Below are positions 41,784-49,707 of a stretch of 64,000 nucleotides of DNA, in pieces. Position numbers and translations under genes: made by a program. The stretch is taken from positions 434,001 to 498,000 of the forward strand of contig NZ_QPKJ02000001.1 in the NCBI RefSeq assembly GCF_003344625.1, written 5' to 3'. Under the pieces are notes generated by a model. It was not told the DNA's origin. It ran no database searches and saw only the letters and a list, made by a program, of their open reading frames with translations. Every line of letters starts with the position of its first letter. Position 1 is the stretch's first letter. Source of the stretch: Solirubrobacter deserti (GTDB lineage: Bacteria > Actinomycetota > Thermoleophilia > Solirubrobacterales > Solirubrobacteraceae).

Positions 41784-41789
41784 TAGGCT
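41784..41789 (+). promoter_or_regulatory. Leaderless -10 element of the first ferritin-like gene
   Basis: TAGGCT followed by CGGAGGCG and ATG 41798. GGAGG ends only three bases before the ATG, too close for a normal ribosome binding site, so the -10 reading is favoured. Confidence 0.5.
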
Positions 41790-41797
41790 CGGAGGCG

Positions 41798-42340
41798 ATG
41801 CAGCGACGTTCGCTCCTGCTCGCCGCCGGAGCGAGCGCCGTGTTGACCGCGTGCGGACAGGATCCCGCGGCCGGACCGAACCGGCCCGGCGTCTCGCGGG
41901 CGGACGTCGAGCTGCTCAACGAGGCGCTCGCCTTCGAGCACGTCGAGGCCGCGTTCTACGCGGCGGCCGCGGCCCGGGACGAGCGGTTCGCGGAGCTGGC
42001 GGCGCAGGAGGCCGAGCACGTGGCGGCGCTCACGCGCGCGGTGCGCGACGCCGGCGGACGGCCCGTGGGCGGTGCGGACGTCGCGCTGCGGCTGCCGGCG
42101 CGGGACGCCGTGCCCGCGCTCGCGCTGCGCATCGAGGAACGGCGGGCGGCGGCCTCGCTGGACCTCGTGTCGCGGCTCGGGAACCCGGGGTTGCTCGCGG
42201 CCGGGCTGGCGCTGCACGCGGTCGAGGCCCGCCACGTGATCGCGCTGCGGGAGCTGGCCGGCGTGGCGCTCGCGCCCACGGAGGCATTCGGCGCGCCGGC
42301 GCGGGGCGCGCTCGAGGAGGTGCGGACGTGGCTCGCATGA
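41798..42340 (+). CDS. Ferritin-like secreted lipoprotein
   Basis: 180 residues with MQRRSLLLAAGASAVLTAC: twin-Arg-like start and a lipobox whose Cys (residue 19) would be lipidated. The rest is a four-helix ferritin-like domain with acidic/His motifs LNEALAFEHVEAAFYAAA, AELAAQEAEHVAAL and ALHAVEARHVIALREL, consistent with a DUF4439/ferritin_2-like di-metal or structural bundle. Followed by a second ferritin-like gene with overlap. Iron binding or oxidative protection outside the membrane is an inference. Confidence 0.85.
   Translation: MQRRSLLLAAGASAVLTACGQDPAAGPNRPGVSRADVELLNEALAFEHVEAAFYAAAAARDERFAELAAQEAEHVAALTRAVRDAGGRPVGGADVALRLPARDAVPALALRIEERRAAASLDLVSRLGNPGLLAAGLALHAVEARHVIALRELAGVALAPTEAFGAPARGALEEVRTWLA
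42314..42320 (+). promoter_or_regulatory. Ribosome binding site deciding the second ferritin-like start
   Basis: GAGGAGG seven bases before GTG 42328; the alternative ATG 42337 would be 16 bases away. Confidence 0.5.
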
Positions 42341-42858
42341 CCCGCGGCGCGTTCCTGCTCGCGCTGGCGTCGCCCCTGGCGCTGCCGGCGGGGGCGAGCG
42401 CGGTCGAGCGCGACCGGAGCGTGCTCAACTACGCGCTGCTGCTCGAGAAGCTGCAGACGACGCTCTACGAGGAGGCGCTGAAGCTGAGCATCGGCTTCGA
42501 CCTCGGCGGGCTGCTGCGCACGTTCGCGGATCATGAGGAGGCGCACGTCGAGCGGCTGACGGCCCTCGGCGGCGTACCGGCGACCCTGCGCTTCAGCTAC
42601 GAGCTCGAGACCCGCGAGGAGTTCCTGCGGCTCGCGCCGACCGTCGAGGACACCGTGGTGGGCGCGTACGTCGGCGCGATCCCGGCGGCCGAGACGCCTG
42701 AGGTGCGGGCGCTGCTGGCGAGCATCGTGCACGTCGAAGCCCAGCAGGCGTCCACGCTGCGAGCGCTGGCGGGCGAGCCGGCGGCACCGCTCGCGTTCGA
42801 AGAGGTGATGAGCCGGCCCGTCCTGCTCGACCGCGTCCGACCCTTCATCGCCACGTGA
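42328..42858 (+). CDS. Ferritin-like secreted protein
   Basis: 176 residues from GTG 42328 (VARMTRGAFLLALASPLALPAGASA, a signal peptide ending near residue 25); ATG 42337, which overlaps the previous stop as ATGA, is the alternative. A ferritin-like helical bundle follows: LNYALLLEKLQTTLYEEAL, LRTFADHEEAHVERLTALGG and LASIVHVEAQQASTLRAL supply the Glu/His residues expected of a di-metal site. It forms a pair with the preceding lipoprotein of the same fold. Confidence 0.85.
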   Translation: MARMTRGAFLLALASPLALPAGASAVERDRSVLNYALLLEKLQTTLYEEALKLSIGFDLGGLLRTFADHEEAHVERLTALGGVPATLRFSYELETREEFLRLAPTVEDTVVGAYVGAIPAAETPEVRALLASIVHVEAQQASTLRALAGEPAAPLAFEEVMSRPVLLDRVRPFIAT

Positions 42859-42861
42859 GGG

Positions 42862-42921
42862 GCAACGCTCGCCTGACGGCTCGCGTTGCTGCGAGGGCTT
42901 GCCCAGAGGGCTCGCCCTCGC
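42862..42921 (-). repeat. Paired-hairpin intergenic repeat, copy B
   Basis: Reverse-orientation copy of the element at 5094-5150. Here GCAACGC (42862-42868) pairs with GCGTTGC (42883-42889), and GCGAGGGC (42891-42898) pairs with GCCCTCGC (42914-42921) around the same core (GCCC-AGA-GGGC on the plus strand). Over the 28-base second hairpin 23 positions match copy A, and one base pair changes from G-C to A-T on both sides. Confidence 0.75.
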
Positions 42922-42940
42922 GCGCCCGGCGGAGCGGGGC

Positions 42941-45097
42941 GTGACGGGTGACCGCCGTGTCGTGGCCCTGTTCTCGGCCACGATGCTCACGAGCGCGATC
43001 CTGCTGTTCGCGGTCCAGCCGATGGTCGCGCGCTTCGTCCTGCCGACGTTCGGCAGCGCGCCGCAGGTGTGGGCGGTGGCGCTCGTGTTCTTCCAGGCCG
43101 TGCTGCTGCTCGGGTACCTGTACGCGCACGTCTCCTCGAGCCGGCTGGGGGTACGGCGGGCGCTCACGCTGCACGGCGTGCTGCTGGTCCTGCCCGTGCT
43201 CGTGCTGCCGCTCGGCGTGCCCGCGACGGACGCCGGCACGTCGGCGGGCAACCCGGCGTGGGCGCTGCTCGGGCTGCTCACGGTGTCGGTCGGGCTGCCG
43301 TTCTTCGTCGTCTCCACCACCGCGCCGCTGCTGCAGCGCTGGCTCGTGAACACGGACCATCCCGCGGGCCGGGACCCGTACTTCCTGTACCGGGCGAGCA
43401 ACTTCGGGTCCGTGCTCGGGCTGGTGTCCTACCCGCTGCTGTTCGAGCCGCGGCTGGCGCTGGACGACCAGGGCCGCTGGTGGACGTGGGGCTACGTGCT
43501 GCTGGCGGTGCTGCTGTTCGCGTGTGCGGCGTTCGTGTGGCGCAACGCAGGAGCGGCGCGACCGGTCGAGCGTGGCGCCGACGAGCAGCTCACGGTCCGG
43601 CGGCGGCTCACGTGGCTCGTGCTGGCCGCGGTGCCCTCGGGGCTCGTCGTCGCGGCGACGACCGTGCTGACGACCGACGTGGCGCCGATCCCGCTGCTGT
43701 GGGTGCTCCCGCTCGGGCTCTACCTGATCACGTTCATGATCGCCTTCTCCAGCGGCGGGCGCTCGCGCTGGGTGTTCCGGGCGTCGGTGTGGCTGATGCC
43801 ACTCGCGATCCTGGCGGTGGCGGTCGTGACCGTGGCCGAGATCCGCAGCCCGCTGTGGCTGATCCTCACGGTCCACCTCGTGGCGGTGTTCCTGGTGGCG
43901 ATGGTCTGCCACGGCCGGCTGGCGCAGGACCGGCCGGCGCCGCAGAAGCTGACGACCTTCTACCTGGTGGAGTCGGCGGGCGGCGTGCTCGGCGGGGCGT
44001 TCGCGGCGCTGCTCGCGCCGCTCGTGTTCAACGCGCTGTGGGAGTACCCGCTGTTCCTGGTCGGCGCGGCGCTGCTGTGGCCGGGCGTGCGCGGCGTGAA
44101 GCCGCGCCGGGTCTGGGATCTCGCGTGGCCGGTCGGGCTCGGTGTCGCGGTGTACGTGGCCTTGACGGAGCTGTCGTACGAGAACGCGGTGCTGATCGCG
44201 GGCGCGGCGGTGTGCGTGCTGTTCGCCCTGCGGCGCCCGGCGCGGCTGGCCGCGGGGCTCGCGGCGCTGTTCCTGGCGGGCACGTGGGGCGTCGCGGCGG
44301 CGGGCACGCCCGTGATCGAGCGCGAGCGCAACTTCTTCGGCGTGCGGACCGTCGAGCAGGGCAGCGGCGTGCGCTCGCTGGTGCACGGCACGACGCTGCA
44401 CGGCAACCAGCTGCTGCGCACCGGCCTGCCGCAGCCGACGACCTACTACCACCCGGCGAGCCCGATCGGCCAGCTCGTGACCGGTGGGCCGCGCGGGATC
44501 ACGCGGCGTACGGCGGTCGTCGGCCTCGGGACGGGCACGATGGCGGCCTACAGCCAGCCCGGGGACGAGTGGACGTTCTACGAGATCGACCCGGAGATCG
44601 TCCGCGTGGCGCGCAACCCGCGCTATTTCACCTACCTGCGGGACGCGCCCGGCGCCACCGAGGTCGTGATCGGCGACGCGCGGCTGTCGCTGGAGGAGGC
44701 GCGTGACCGCACGTTCTCGCTGATCGTCGCCGACGCCTTCAGCTCCGACGCGATCCCGACCCACCTGATCACGCGGGAGGCGATCGACCTCTACTTCCGC
44801 AAGCTCGTGGACGACGGCGTGCTCGCGTTCCACATCTCCAACCGCTACATCGACCTCGAGAGCGTGCTCGGGAACCTCGCCCGTGAAGCGCGGCTGGCGT
44901 GCTACGCCGGCGACCTCGACGCGCCGCTGGGCGAGGGGATCGAGGAGGCGAACGCCTCCGCCTGGGTTGCCCTGGCGCGCCGCCCCGAGGACCTCGGGGA
45001 CATCGCCGGCGACGGCCGCTGGCAGCGCTGCGAGACCGGCCCGGACTCGCACACGTGGACCGACGACTACTCGAACATCATCAGCCTGCTGCGCTAG
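42941..45097 (+). CDS. Membrane-bound spermidine synthase-like protein
   Basis: 718 residues from GTG 42941, with GGAG six bases upstream. The N-terminal ~470 residues hold about 12-14 hydrophobic segments (LFSATMLTSAILLFAVQPMVARFVL first); the C-terminal ~240 residues are a spermidine-synthase-type Rossmann domain with VVGLGTGTMAAY, YEIDPEIVRVARNP, VIGDARLSLEE and DAFSSDAIPTHLITREA. Such fused MFS/SpeE-like proteins are common in bacteria, but aminopropyl transfer has rarely been shown. The paired-hairpin repeat lies just upstream of its ribosome binding site. Confidence 0.88.
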   Translation: MTGDRRVVALFSATMLTSAILLFAVQPMVARFVLPTFGSAPQVWAVALVFFQAVLLLGYLYAHVSSSRLGVRRALTLHGVLLVLPVLVLPLGVPATDAGTSAGNPAWALLGLLTVSVGLPFFVVSTTAPLLQRWLVNTDHPAGRDPYFLYRASNFGSVLGLVSYPLLFEPRLALDDQGRWWTWGYVLLAVLLFACAAFVWRNAGAARPVERGADEQLTVRRRLTWLVLAAVPSGLVVAATTVLTTDVAPIPLLWVLPLGLYLITFMIAFSSGGRSRWVFRASVWLMPLAILAVAVVTVAEIRSPLWLILTVHLVAVFLVAMVCHGRLAQDRPAPQKLTTFYLVESAGGVLGGAFAALLAPLVFNALWEYPLFLVGAALLWPGVRGVKPRRVWDLAWPVGLGVAVYVALTELSYENAVLIAGAAVCVLFALRRPARLAAGLAALFLAGTWGVAAAGTPVIERERNFFGVRTVEQGSGVRSLVHGTTLHGNQLLRTGLPQPTTYYHPASPIGQLVTGGPRGITRRTAVVGLGTGTMAAYSQPGDEWTFYEIDPEIVRVARNPRYFTYLRDAPGATEVVIGDARLSLEEARDRTFSLIVADAFSSDAIPTHLITREAIDLYFRKLVDDGVLAFHISNRYIDLESVLGNLAREARLACYAGDLDAPLGEGIEEANASAWVALARRPEDLGDIAGDGRWQRCETGPDSHTWTDDYSNIISLLR

Positions 45098-45103
45098 CCA
45101 CGT

Positions 45104-45138
45104 GGCCCGCGCCCGCGGCCGCGCTCACCGCGCGGGCC
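45104..45138. terminator. Bidirectional terminator candidate
   Basis: GGCCCGCGC (45104-45112) pairs with GCGCGGGCC (45130-45138) in the 50-base gap between two convergent genes; the loop contains a self-complementary CGCGGCCGCG. Confidence 0.5.
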
Positions 45139-45147
45139 CCGATCTCT

Positions 45148-46866
45148 TCAATCCTGCCCGGCGTCGCGGCGCGCCTGGCGGAGCATGTCCCGGACCTCGC
45201 CGGCGTCGTTGTCGCCGAACTCGTCGAGACGGCGCTGCAGGATCGGGATGGCCGCCGCAGGCTGGCCGAGGCCGACCAGCGCGGCACCCTCCTCGAACAG
45301 CGCGTACCCGCACGGGCTGAGCTCCTTCGAGCCGGCGCACAGCTGCTGCGCTTCGCGGGCCTTGGCCAGCGCGGTCTCGAAGTCACCGTTGCGGCGCGCG
45401 TTGAAGCCCTCGACCTGCGCCGCGGTGGCTGCGTCGAGGTCGGGCTCGCCCTGCGCCTCCGGTGTGGGCGTGTCCTCAGGCGTGGGCTCGGAGGTCGCGG
45501 TCTCGGTCGGCTCGGGCGTGGCCGTCTCGGTCGGCTCCGGGGTCGGCGTCTGGGTCTCTTCAGGCGTCGGCTCGGGGGTCGACTCACGCGTGGGCTCGGC
45601 GGTCGGCTCCTCGCGCGCCTGCTGGCTCGGCTCGGGGTCGTCGCTGCGGTTGGCGAGCGCGTACACGCCCGCGCCGGCGAGCAGGACCAGCGCCACGAGT
45701 CCGACGATCAGGGCGGTCGCACCGGAGCGGCGCCGCTCGGGGTCGCCGGCCGAGCCGGCCGTGAGCGGGCCTGGACCGTCATGTCCGCCGCCGGCCGGCG
45801 CCGCCCCGCGCCGGTCGCCGCCACCCGGCCCTGCCGCGGCGTACTCGGCCGTATCCCCGTCGCTGCGCCCGGCCGCGCTCGCCGCCGCTGCGGCGTCGCC
45901 GCGCCCGTCCGCGCGGCCCGAGGCCGCGCCGCCGTCGCGGTCTCCGGCCAACCCGGCGCCGGCCGCCGCGCCGCCCAGCGCGGCCGCGCCCTTCTTCCCC
46001 CGCCGACCCAGCTTGCGCGTCGGCGCGTCGTCGTCGTCGACGGTGCGCTCCAGCGCGTCGACGAATTCCGCCGCGCTGTCCCACCGGTCCTCGGACGCTT
46101 TCGCCAGTCCGCGTTCCAACACCGCGTCAACCGCCTTGGACAGCTCGGGCGCGCGGGTGGACGCCGGGGGCACCGGATCCTCGAGGTGCGCGCGGGCCTG
46201 TGCGGCGAAGTGCTCGGCCTCGAACGGCCGCGAACTCGTCAGCAGCTCGTAGGCGACGACGGCCAGCGCGTAGCGGTCGGAGGCGGCCGTCGCCGGCTCG
46301 CCCATGGCCTGCTCGGGCGACAGGTAGGCGGCGGTCCCGAGCACCTGGCCGGTCGCGGTCAGCTGGTCCTCCCAGGCGACGCGGGCGATGCCGAAGTCGC
46401 CGACGGCGAGCCGGTCGTGGTCGTCGAGCAGCAGGTTGCCGGGCTTGATGTCGCGGTGCACGACGCCGGCCTCGTGCGCGGTGTCCAGCGCGCTGGCCGC
46501 CTCGCGCAGCCAGCGCAGCTTCATCTGCGCCGGGATCTGGCGGCCCGACTTCATCGCGTCCCCGACCGAGCCGCCGCGCATGATCTCCATGACCATGAAG
46601 ACCTGCCGCTGGTGCTCGCCGACGTCGTAGATCGTCACCACGTGCGGGTGCGAGGAGAGGCCCGCGGCGGCCCTCGCCTCGCGCTGGAAACGACGGCGCG
46701 CGCGGTCGTCCTCGCCGAGATGCGAAGCCAGCAATTTCACCGCTACAGCGCGGTCCAGAAGCTCGTCGTGCGCCTCCCAGACGCTCGCCATGCCACCGTT
46801 GGCGAGGTGCCTGATCACGCGGTAGCGATCCGGCAGGGAAATGCGATCCGGTGAGACCGAAGGCAT
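45148..46866 (-). CDS. PknB-type serine/threonine protein kinase
   Basis: 572 residues from ATG 46866. Kinase domain (about 15-275): glycine loop HLANGGMASVWEA, lysine in AVKLL, catalytic VVHRDIKPGNLLL near residue 135, DFGIA near 158 and activation-segment GTAAYLSPEQAMG. An Ala/Gly-rich linker leads to one membrane segment (ALIVGLVALVLLAGAGVYAL, about 384-402), then an extracellular Thr/Pro/Glu-repeat stalk (TPEPTETATPEPTETAT) and a small TPR-like helical end with two Cys (QQLCAGSKELSPCGYA). No PASTA domains. TACCGT lies seven bases before the ATG. Divergent from rpmB. Confidence 0.92.
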   Translation of the reverse strand: MPSVSPDRISLPDRYRVIRHLANGGMASVWEAHDELLDRAVAVKLLASHLGEDDRARRRFQREARAAAGLSSHPHVVTIYDVGEHQRQVFMVMEIMRGGSVGDAMKSGRQIPAQMKLRWLREAASALDTAHEAGVVHRDIKPGNLLLDDHDRLAVGDFGIARVAWEDQLTATGQVLGTAAYLSPEQAMGEPATAASDRYALAVVAYELLTSSRPFEAEHFAAQARAHLEDPVPPASTRAPELSKAVDAVLERGLAKASEDRWDSAAEFVDALERTVDDDDAPTRKLGRRGKKGAAALGGAAAGAGLAGDRDGGAASGRADGRGDAAAAASAAGRSDGDTAEYAAAGPGGGDRRGAAPAGGGHDGPGPLTAGSAGDPERRRSGATALIVGLVALVLLAGAGVYALANRSDDPEPSQQAREEPTAEPTRESTPEPTPEETQTPTPEPTETATPEPTETATSEPTPEDTPTPEAQGEPDLDAATAAQVEGFNARRNGDFETALAKAREAQQLCAGSKELSPCGYALFEEGAALVGLGQPAAAIPILQRRLDEFGDNDAGEVRDMLRQARRDAGQD

Positions 46867-46873
46867 CAGGTAC

Positions 46874-46879
46874 ACGGTA
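46874..46879 (-). promoter_or_regulatory. Leaderless -10 element of the kinase gene
   Basis: TACCGT followed by seven bases and ATG 46866; no ribosome binding site. Confidence 0.45.
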
Positions 46880-46896
46880 CCCGCCGCCCGCCCTCC

Positions 46897-46902
46897 TATA
46901 CT
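46897..46902 (+). promoter_or_regulatory. -10 element of rpmB
   Basis: TATACT, the closest match to the TATAAT consensus in the window, ending 11 bases before ATG 46914. A start site six to seven bases downstream would leave a leader of about five bases. Confidence 0.6.
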
Positions 46903-46913
46903 CTGCGGCTCCA

Positions 46914-47102
46914 ATGGCTCGAATCTGTCACTCCTGCGGCAAGCGCCCGGCCTTCGGCCAGAGTCGCTCGCACTCGATGGTCGCGACCAAGCGGCGTTTC
47001 GATATCAACGTCCAGAAGGTCCGCATCCTCGAGAGCGGTGCGCCGAAGCGCGTGTACGTGTGCACGCGCTGCCTCAAAGCGGGCAAGGTCACGAAGGCCT
47101 AA
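46914..47102 (+). CDS. rpmB: 50S ribosomal protein L28
   Basis: 62 residues from ATG 46914: MARICHSCGKRPAFGQSRSH and CTRCLKAGKV near the end. The two CxxC pairs mark the zinc-binding (C+) form of L28. In-frame sequence upstream is not part of the protein. A consensus-like -10 lies directly before the ATG with no Shine-Dalgarno sequence. It begins the rpmB-DAK2-recG-rsmD-coaD block. Confidence 0.96.
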   Translation: MARICHSCGKRPAFGQSRSHSMVATKRRFDINVQKVRILESGAPKRVYVCTRCLKAGKVTKA

Positions 47103-47120
47103 CGGACGGCCGCGCACGTC

Positions 47121-48749
47121 GTGGCCGATCCGAGCCTCCTCCGCTTCCGCTTCGTCATCGAGGCTGCGCTTGCGCACCTCGAATCACGTCGCGAAGAGGT
47201 CAACAACCTGAACGTCTTCCCGGTCGCCGACGGCGACACGGGGGACAACATGGCGCTGACGCTGCGCGCCGTCCTCACCGAGCTCGACAATCTCTCCACC
47301 CAGGGCGAGATCGACGAGATCGGCCGTGACCAGATCGTCGAGTCCGTCGCCCGCGCGGCGCTGCTCGGCGCGCGCGGGAACTCCGGCGTCATCCTCAGCC
47401 AGCTGATCCGCGGCGCCGCCGAGGAGCTCATCTCCCGGCCCGGCGAGCTCGTGGACCCGGTGCTGATCGCCGCCGCCATGGCCCGCGCGGCCGACCGCGC
47501 GTACGGCTCGGTGCGCGACCCTGCCGAGGGCACCATCCTCACCGTCGTGCGCGAGATGGCCGCCCGTGCCGCGAGTGAGATCGCGCACATGGCTGAGCCG
47601 CGGCTGCAGCACCGCGTGGACGACGCGACGCAGAACGAGATGCTCGCCTACGTGCTCGAGCACGCGTTGGACGCCGGCGAGGCGTCGGTCAAGCGCGGCC
47701 CCGAGCTGCTGCCGATCCTGCGCGAGTCCGGCGTGGTCGACGCCGGCGGCTACGGGCTCACCGTCATCTTCGCGGGCGTGATCGCGGCCCTGCGCGGCAA
47801 CGAGCCGCCGCCGCTGGAGCACCACGCGCCGGCCCGCATCACGCACCCGCAGCACCATTCCTCGACCTACCGCTACTGCACGAACTTCGCGGTCACGGGC
47901 GACAACCTGGAGCCGACGCCCTGGCTGCCGCGCCTGGAGGCGCTCGGAGATTCGGTGCTGGTCGTGGGCGACTCGGCGACGCTGAAGGTCCACGTGCACA
48001 CCGACGAGCCCGAACGCGCCACCGCGCTGTTCGACGGCGCCGGCGAGGTCTCGCGCCTGGACGTCGCGGACATGCACGAGCAGGTGGAGCAGCGCAAGGC
48101 CCGCGTCGGCGGCACCATCGACGCCTGCGGCGTGCTCGCCGTAGTCAACGGCGACGGCATGCGCGCGCTGTTCGAGGGCCTCGGCGCGAGCGTCCTGGAC
48201 GGCGGTCCGACCCTGAATCCGAGCACCTACGAGCTGCTCGCCGGCATCCACGACATCCCGGCCGAGGAAGTCGTCGTGCTCCCGAACTCGCCGAACGTGC
48301 GCATGGCCGCCGAGCGCGCCGCCGAGCTGAGCGAGAAGGCGGTCCGGGTCGTGCCCACGCGCTCGATGGCGGCAGGGCTGGCGGCGGCGGTCGCGCTGGA
48401 CTCCGGGGCCGACTCCCGGCGCAACGCGGCGTCGATGGAGGAGACGCTGCGCCACGTCCGCACCGGCGGAGTGACGGAGGCGGCGCGGGACGACACCCAG
48501 GGGCGCTTCCGGCGCGGGGATTCGGTCGGCTTCATCGACGAGGAGCTCGTCGCGTGGGGCGAGGTCGAGGAGACGCTGGAAGTGGTGCTCGGTGAGTTGG
48601 GCCGCGAGGCTGAGCTGCTCACCGTGATCGAAGGGGACGGGGCACCGCTGGCGAGGGAAGCGGTCGCGGCGCTCGCGCCCGACACCGCCGAGGTCGAGTT
48701 GTCCCGTGGCGGGCAGCCCGCCTGGTGGTGGCTCGTGTCGGCCGAGTAG
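47121..48749 (+). CDS. DAK2/DhaL-domain protein, YloV/FakA family
   Basis: 542 residues from GTG 47121. The N-terminal DhaL domain has the Mg-ATP site NNLNVFPVADGDTGDNM near residue 30 and GARGNSGVILSQLIRG; the C-terminal part (ALDSGADSRRNAASMEE) matches the FakA-type family. Firmicute FakA phosphorylates fatty acids bound to FakB; the same role here is an inference. It follows rpmB by 18 bases, the usual order; recG normally comes next but is displaced by two minus-strand genes. Confidence 0.92.
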   Translation: MADPSLLRFRFVIEAALAHLESRREEVNNLNVFPVADGDTGDNMALTLRAVLTELDNLSTQGEIDEIGRDQIVESVARAALLGARGNSGVILSQLIRGAAEELISRPGELVDPVLIAAAMARAADRAYGSVRDPAEGTILTVVREMAARAASEIAHMAEPRLQHRVDDATQNEMLAYVLEHALDAGEASVKRGPELLPILRESGVVDAGGYGLTVIFAGVIAALRGNEPPPLEHHAPARITHPQHHSSTYRYCTNFAVTGDNLEPTPWLPRLEALGDSVLVVGDSATLKVHVHTDEPERATALFDGAGEVSRLDVADMHEQVEQRKARVGGTIDACGVLAVVNGDGMRALFEGLGASVLDGGPTLNPSTYELLAGIHDIPAEEVVVLPNSPNVRMAAERAAELSEKAVRVVPTRSMAAGLAAAVALDSGADSRRNAASMEETLRHVRTGGVTEAARDDTQGRFRRGDSVGFIDEELVAWGEVEETLEVVLGELGREAELLTVIEGDGAPLAREAVAALAPDTAEVELSRGGQPAWWWLVSAE

Positions 48750-48768
48750 AGCCACCCGGGCAAGCGAC

Positions 48769-48805
48769 CCGTCACTTGACCACCGTATGGGTGGTCAACT
48801 GACGG
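48769..48805. terminator. Symmetric hairpin between convergent genes
   Basis: CCGTCA-C-TTGACCACC (48769-48784), loop GTATG, GGTGGTCAA-C-TGACGG (48790-48805): nine inner and six outer pairs separated by one C-C mismatch. It sits between the ends of two convergent genes, so a bidirectional terminator is the simplest reading, although the TTGACCACC/GGTGGTCAA core also resembles a regulator operator. Confidence 0.55.
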
Positions 48806-48831
48806 ATGTCGCTCGCGAAGGGCGTTGCCGT

Positions 48832-49707
48832 TCACTCGGCCCCGCGCGGCACCACCACCACCGGACACGCCGCCCGCCGCACCAACCGCGAAGCCACACC
48901 CCCGAGCAGCACCCGCCGGACGGGCCCGTACCCACGCGACCCGCACACGAGCAGGTCGCACTCACGCTCGTCCAGCGCCGCCAGGCAGTCGACCACGTCG
49001 CCCTCGAGCAGCTCGTCCGCCGCCTCGAACGGGAGCCCCGCGACCGCGCGGTCCAGCGCCTCGCGCGCACCCTCCCGCACCGCGCCGAGGAACGACTCCT
49101 CGGCGTCGCGCCCGATCACCGGCGAGAAGATCTCCGCGCGCGGTGCGACCACGGTGTACAGCGTCAGCGACGCGCCCGTCCGCTGTACCAGCGCCGCGGC
49201 GACGTTCAGCGCCTCGCGGGCCTCCGGCGCGTCGAGGTAGGCGACGCCGATCCGGCGCACGGCCTCTTCCGCCGGCCGGTCTCGCCAGCCACGCGGGGCC
49301 ACCGCGACGGGGCAGATCGCGCCGTGCAGCAGGCGCTCGCCGGTCGAGCCGGGGGAGATGCGCCGCCGGGCGCCGTGCCGGGAGGAGCCGACCACGATCA
49401 TCGTCGCGTCCGTCTGCTCGGCCACGTCATCGAGGCCGTGGGCAGCCGAGCTCGAGCCCACGACGCGGAACGTGGCCTCGGCGCCGCGCTCGTCGACGAA
49501 CCGGCGCGCAGACGCGCTGACCTCCTCGGCCTGCTCGCGCATGTAGCCCACCCACTCGGCGTCGACGCGCCCCAGACCGACCGGGTTCTCCTCGGGGTAG
49601 ACGCTGACCACGATCAGCGCGGCGTCCGTCGCTTGTGCGAGCTGCGCGCCCAGGGCGGCTGCGTCGTCGCCGGAATCGGACCCGTCGTGCCCGACCACGA
49701 TGGTCAT
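48832..49707 (-). CDS. Tandem universal stress protein
   Basis: 291 residues from ATG 49707 with two UspA domains. Domain 1 starts MTIVVGHDGSDSGDDAAALG and contains the ATP-binding-type GSSRHGARRRISPGSTGERL; domain 2 (from ~150) starts RIGVAYLDAPEAREAL and contains GSRGYGPVRRVLLGGVASRL, matching the G-x2-G-x9-G-S/T style motif only in part. ATG overlaps the stop of the permease gene (ATGA), so the two form an operon. Confidence 0.92.
   Translation of the reverse strand: MTIVVGHDGSDSGDDAAALGAQLAQATDAALIVVSVYPEENPVGLGRVDAEWVGYMREQAEEVSASARRFVDERGAEATFRVVGSSSAAHGLDDVAEQTDATMIVVGSSRHGARRRISPGSTGERLLHGAICPVAVAPRGWRDRPAEEAVRRIGVAYLDAPEAREALNVAAALVQRTGASLTLYTVVAPRAEIFSPVIGRDAEESFLGAVREGAREALDRAVAGLPFEAADELLEGDVVDCLAALDERECDLLVCGSRGYGPVRRVLLGGVASRLVRRAACPVVVVPRGAE

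Noticed and set aside
42859..42940. N-terminal extension of the spermidine-synthase-like protein to 42899
   Set aside because: It would translate the paired-hairpin repeat; GTG 42941 has its own ribosome binding site and opens directly into the first membrane segment.
46851..46913. Upstream extension of rpmB to 46851
   Set aside because: L28 begins with MARICHSCGK; the extension covers the promoter and the start of the divergent kinase gene.
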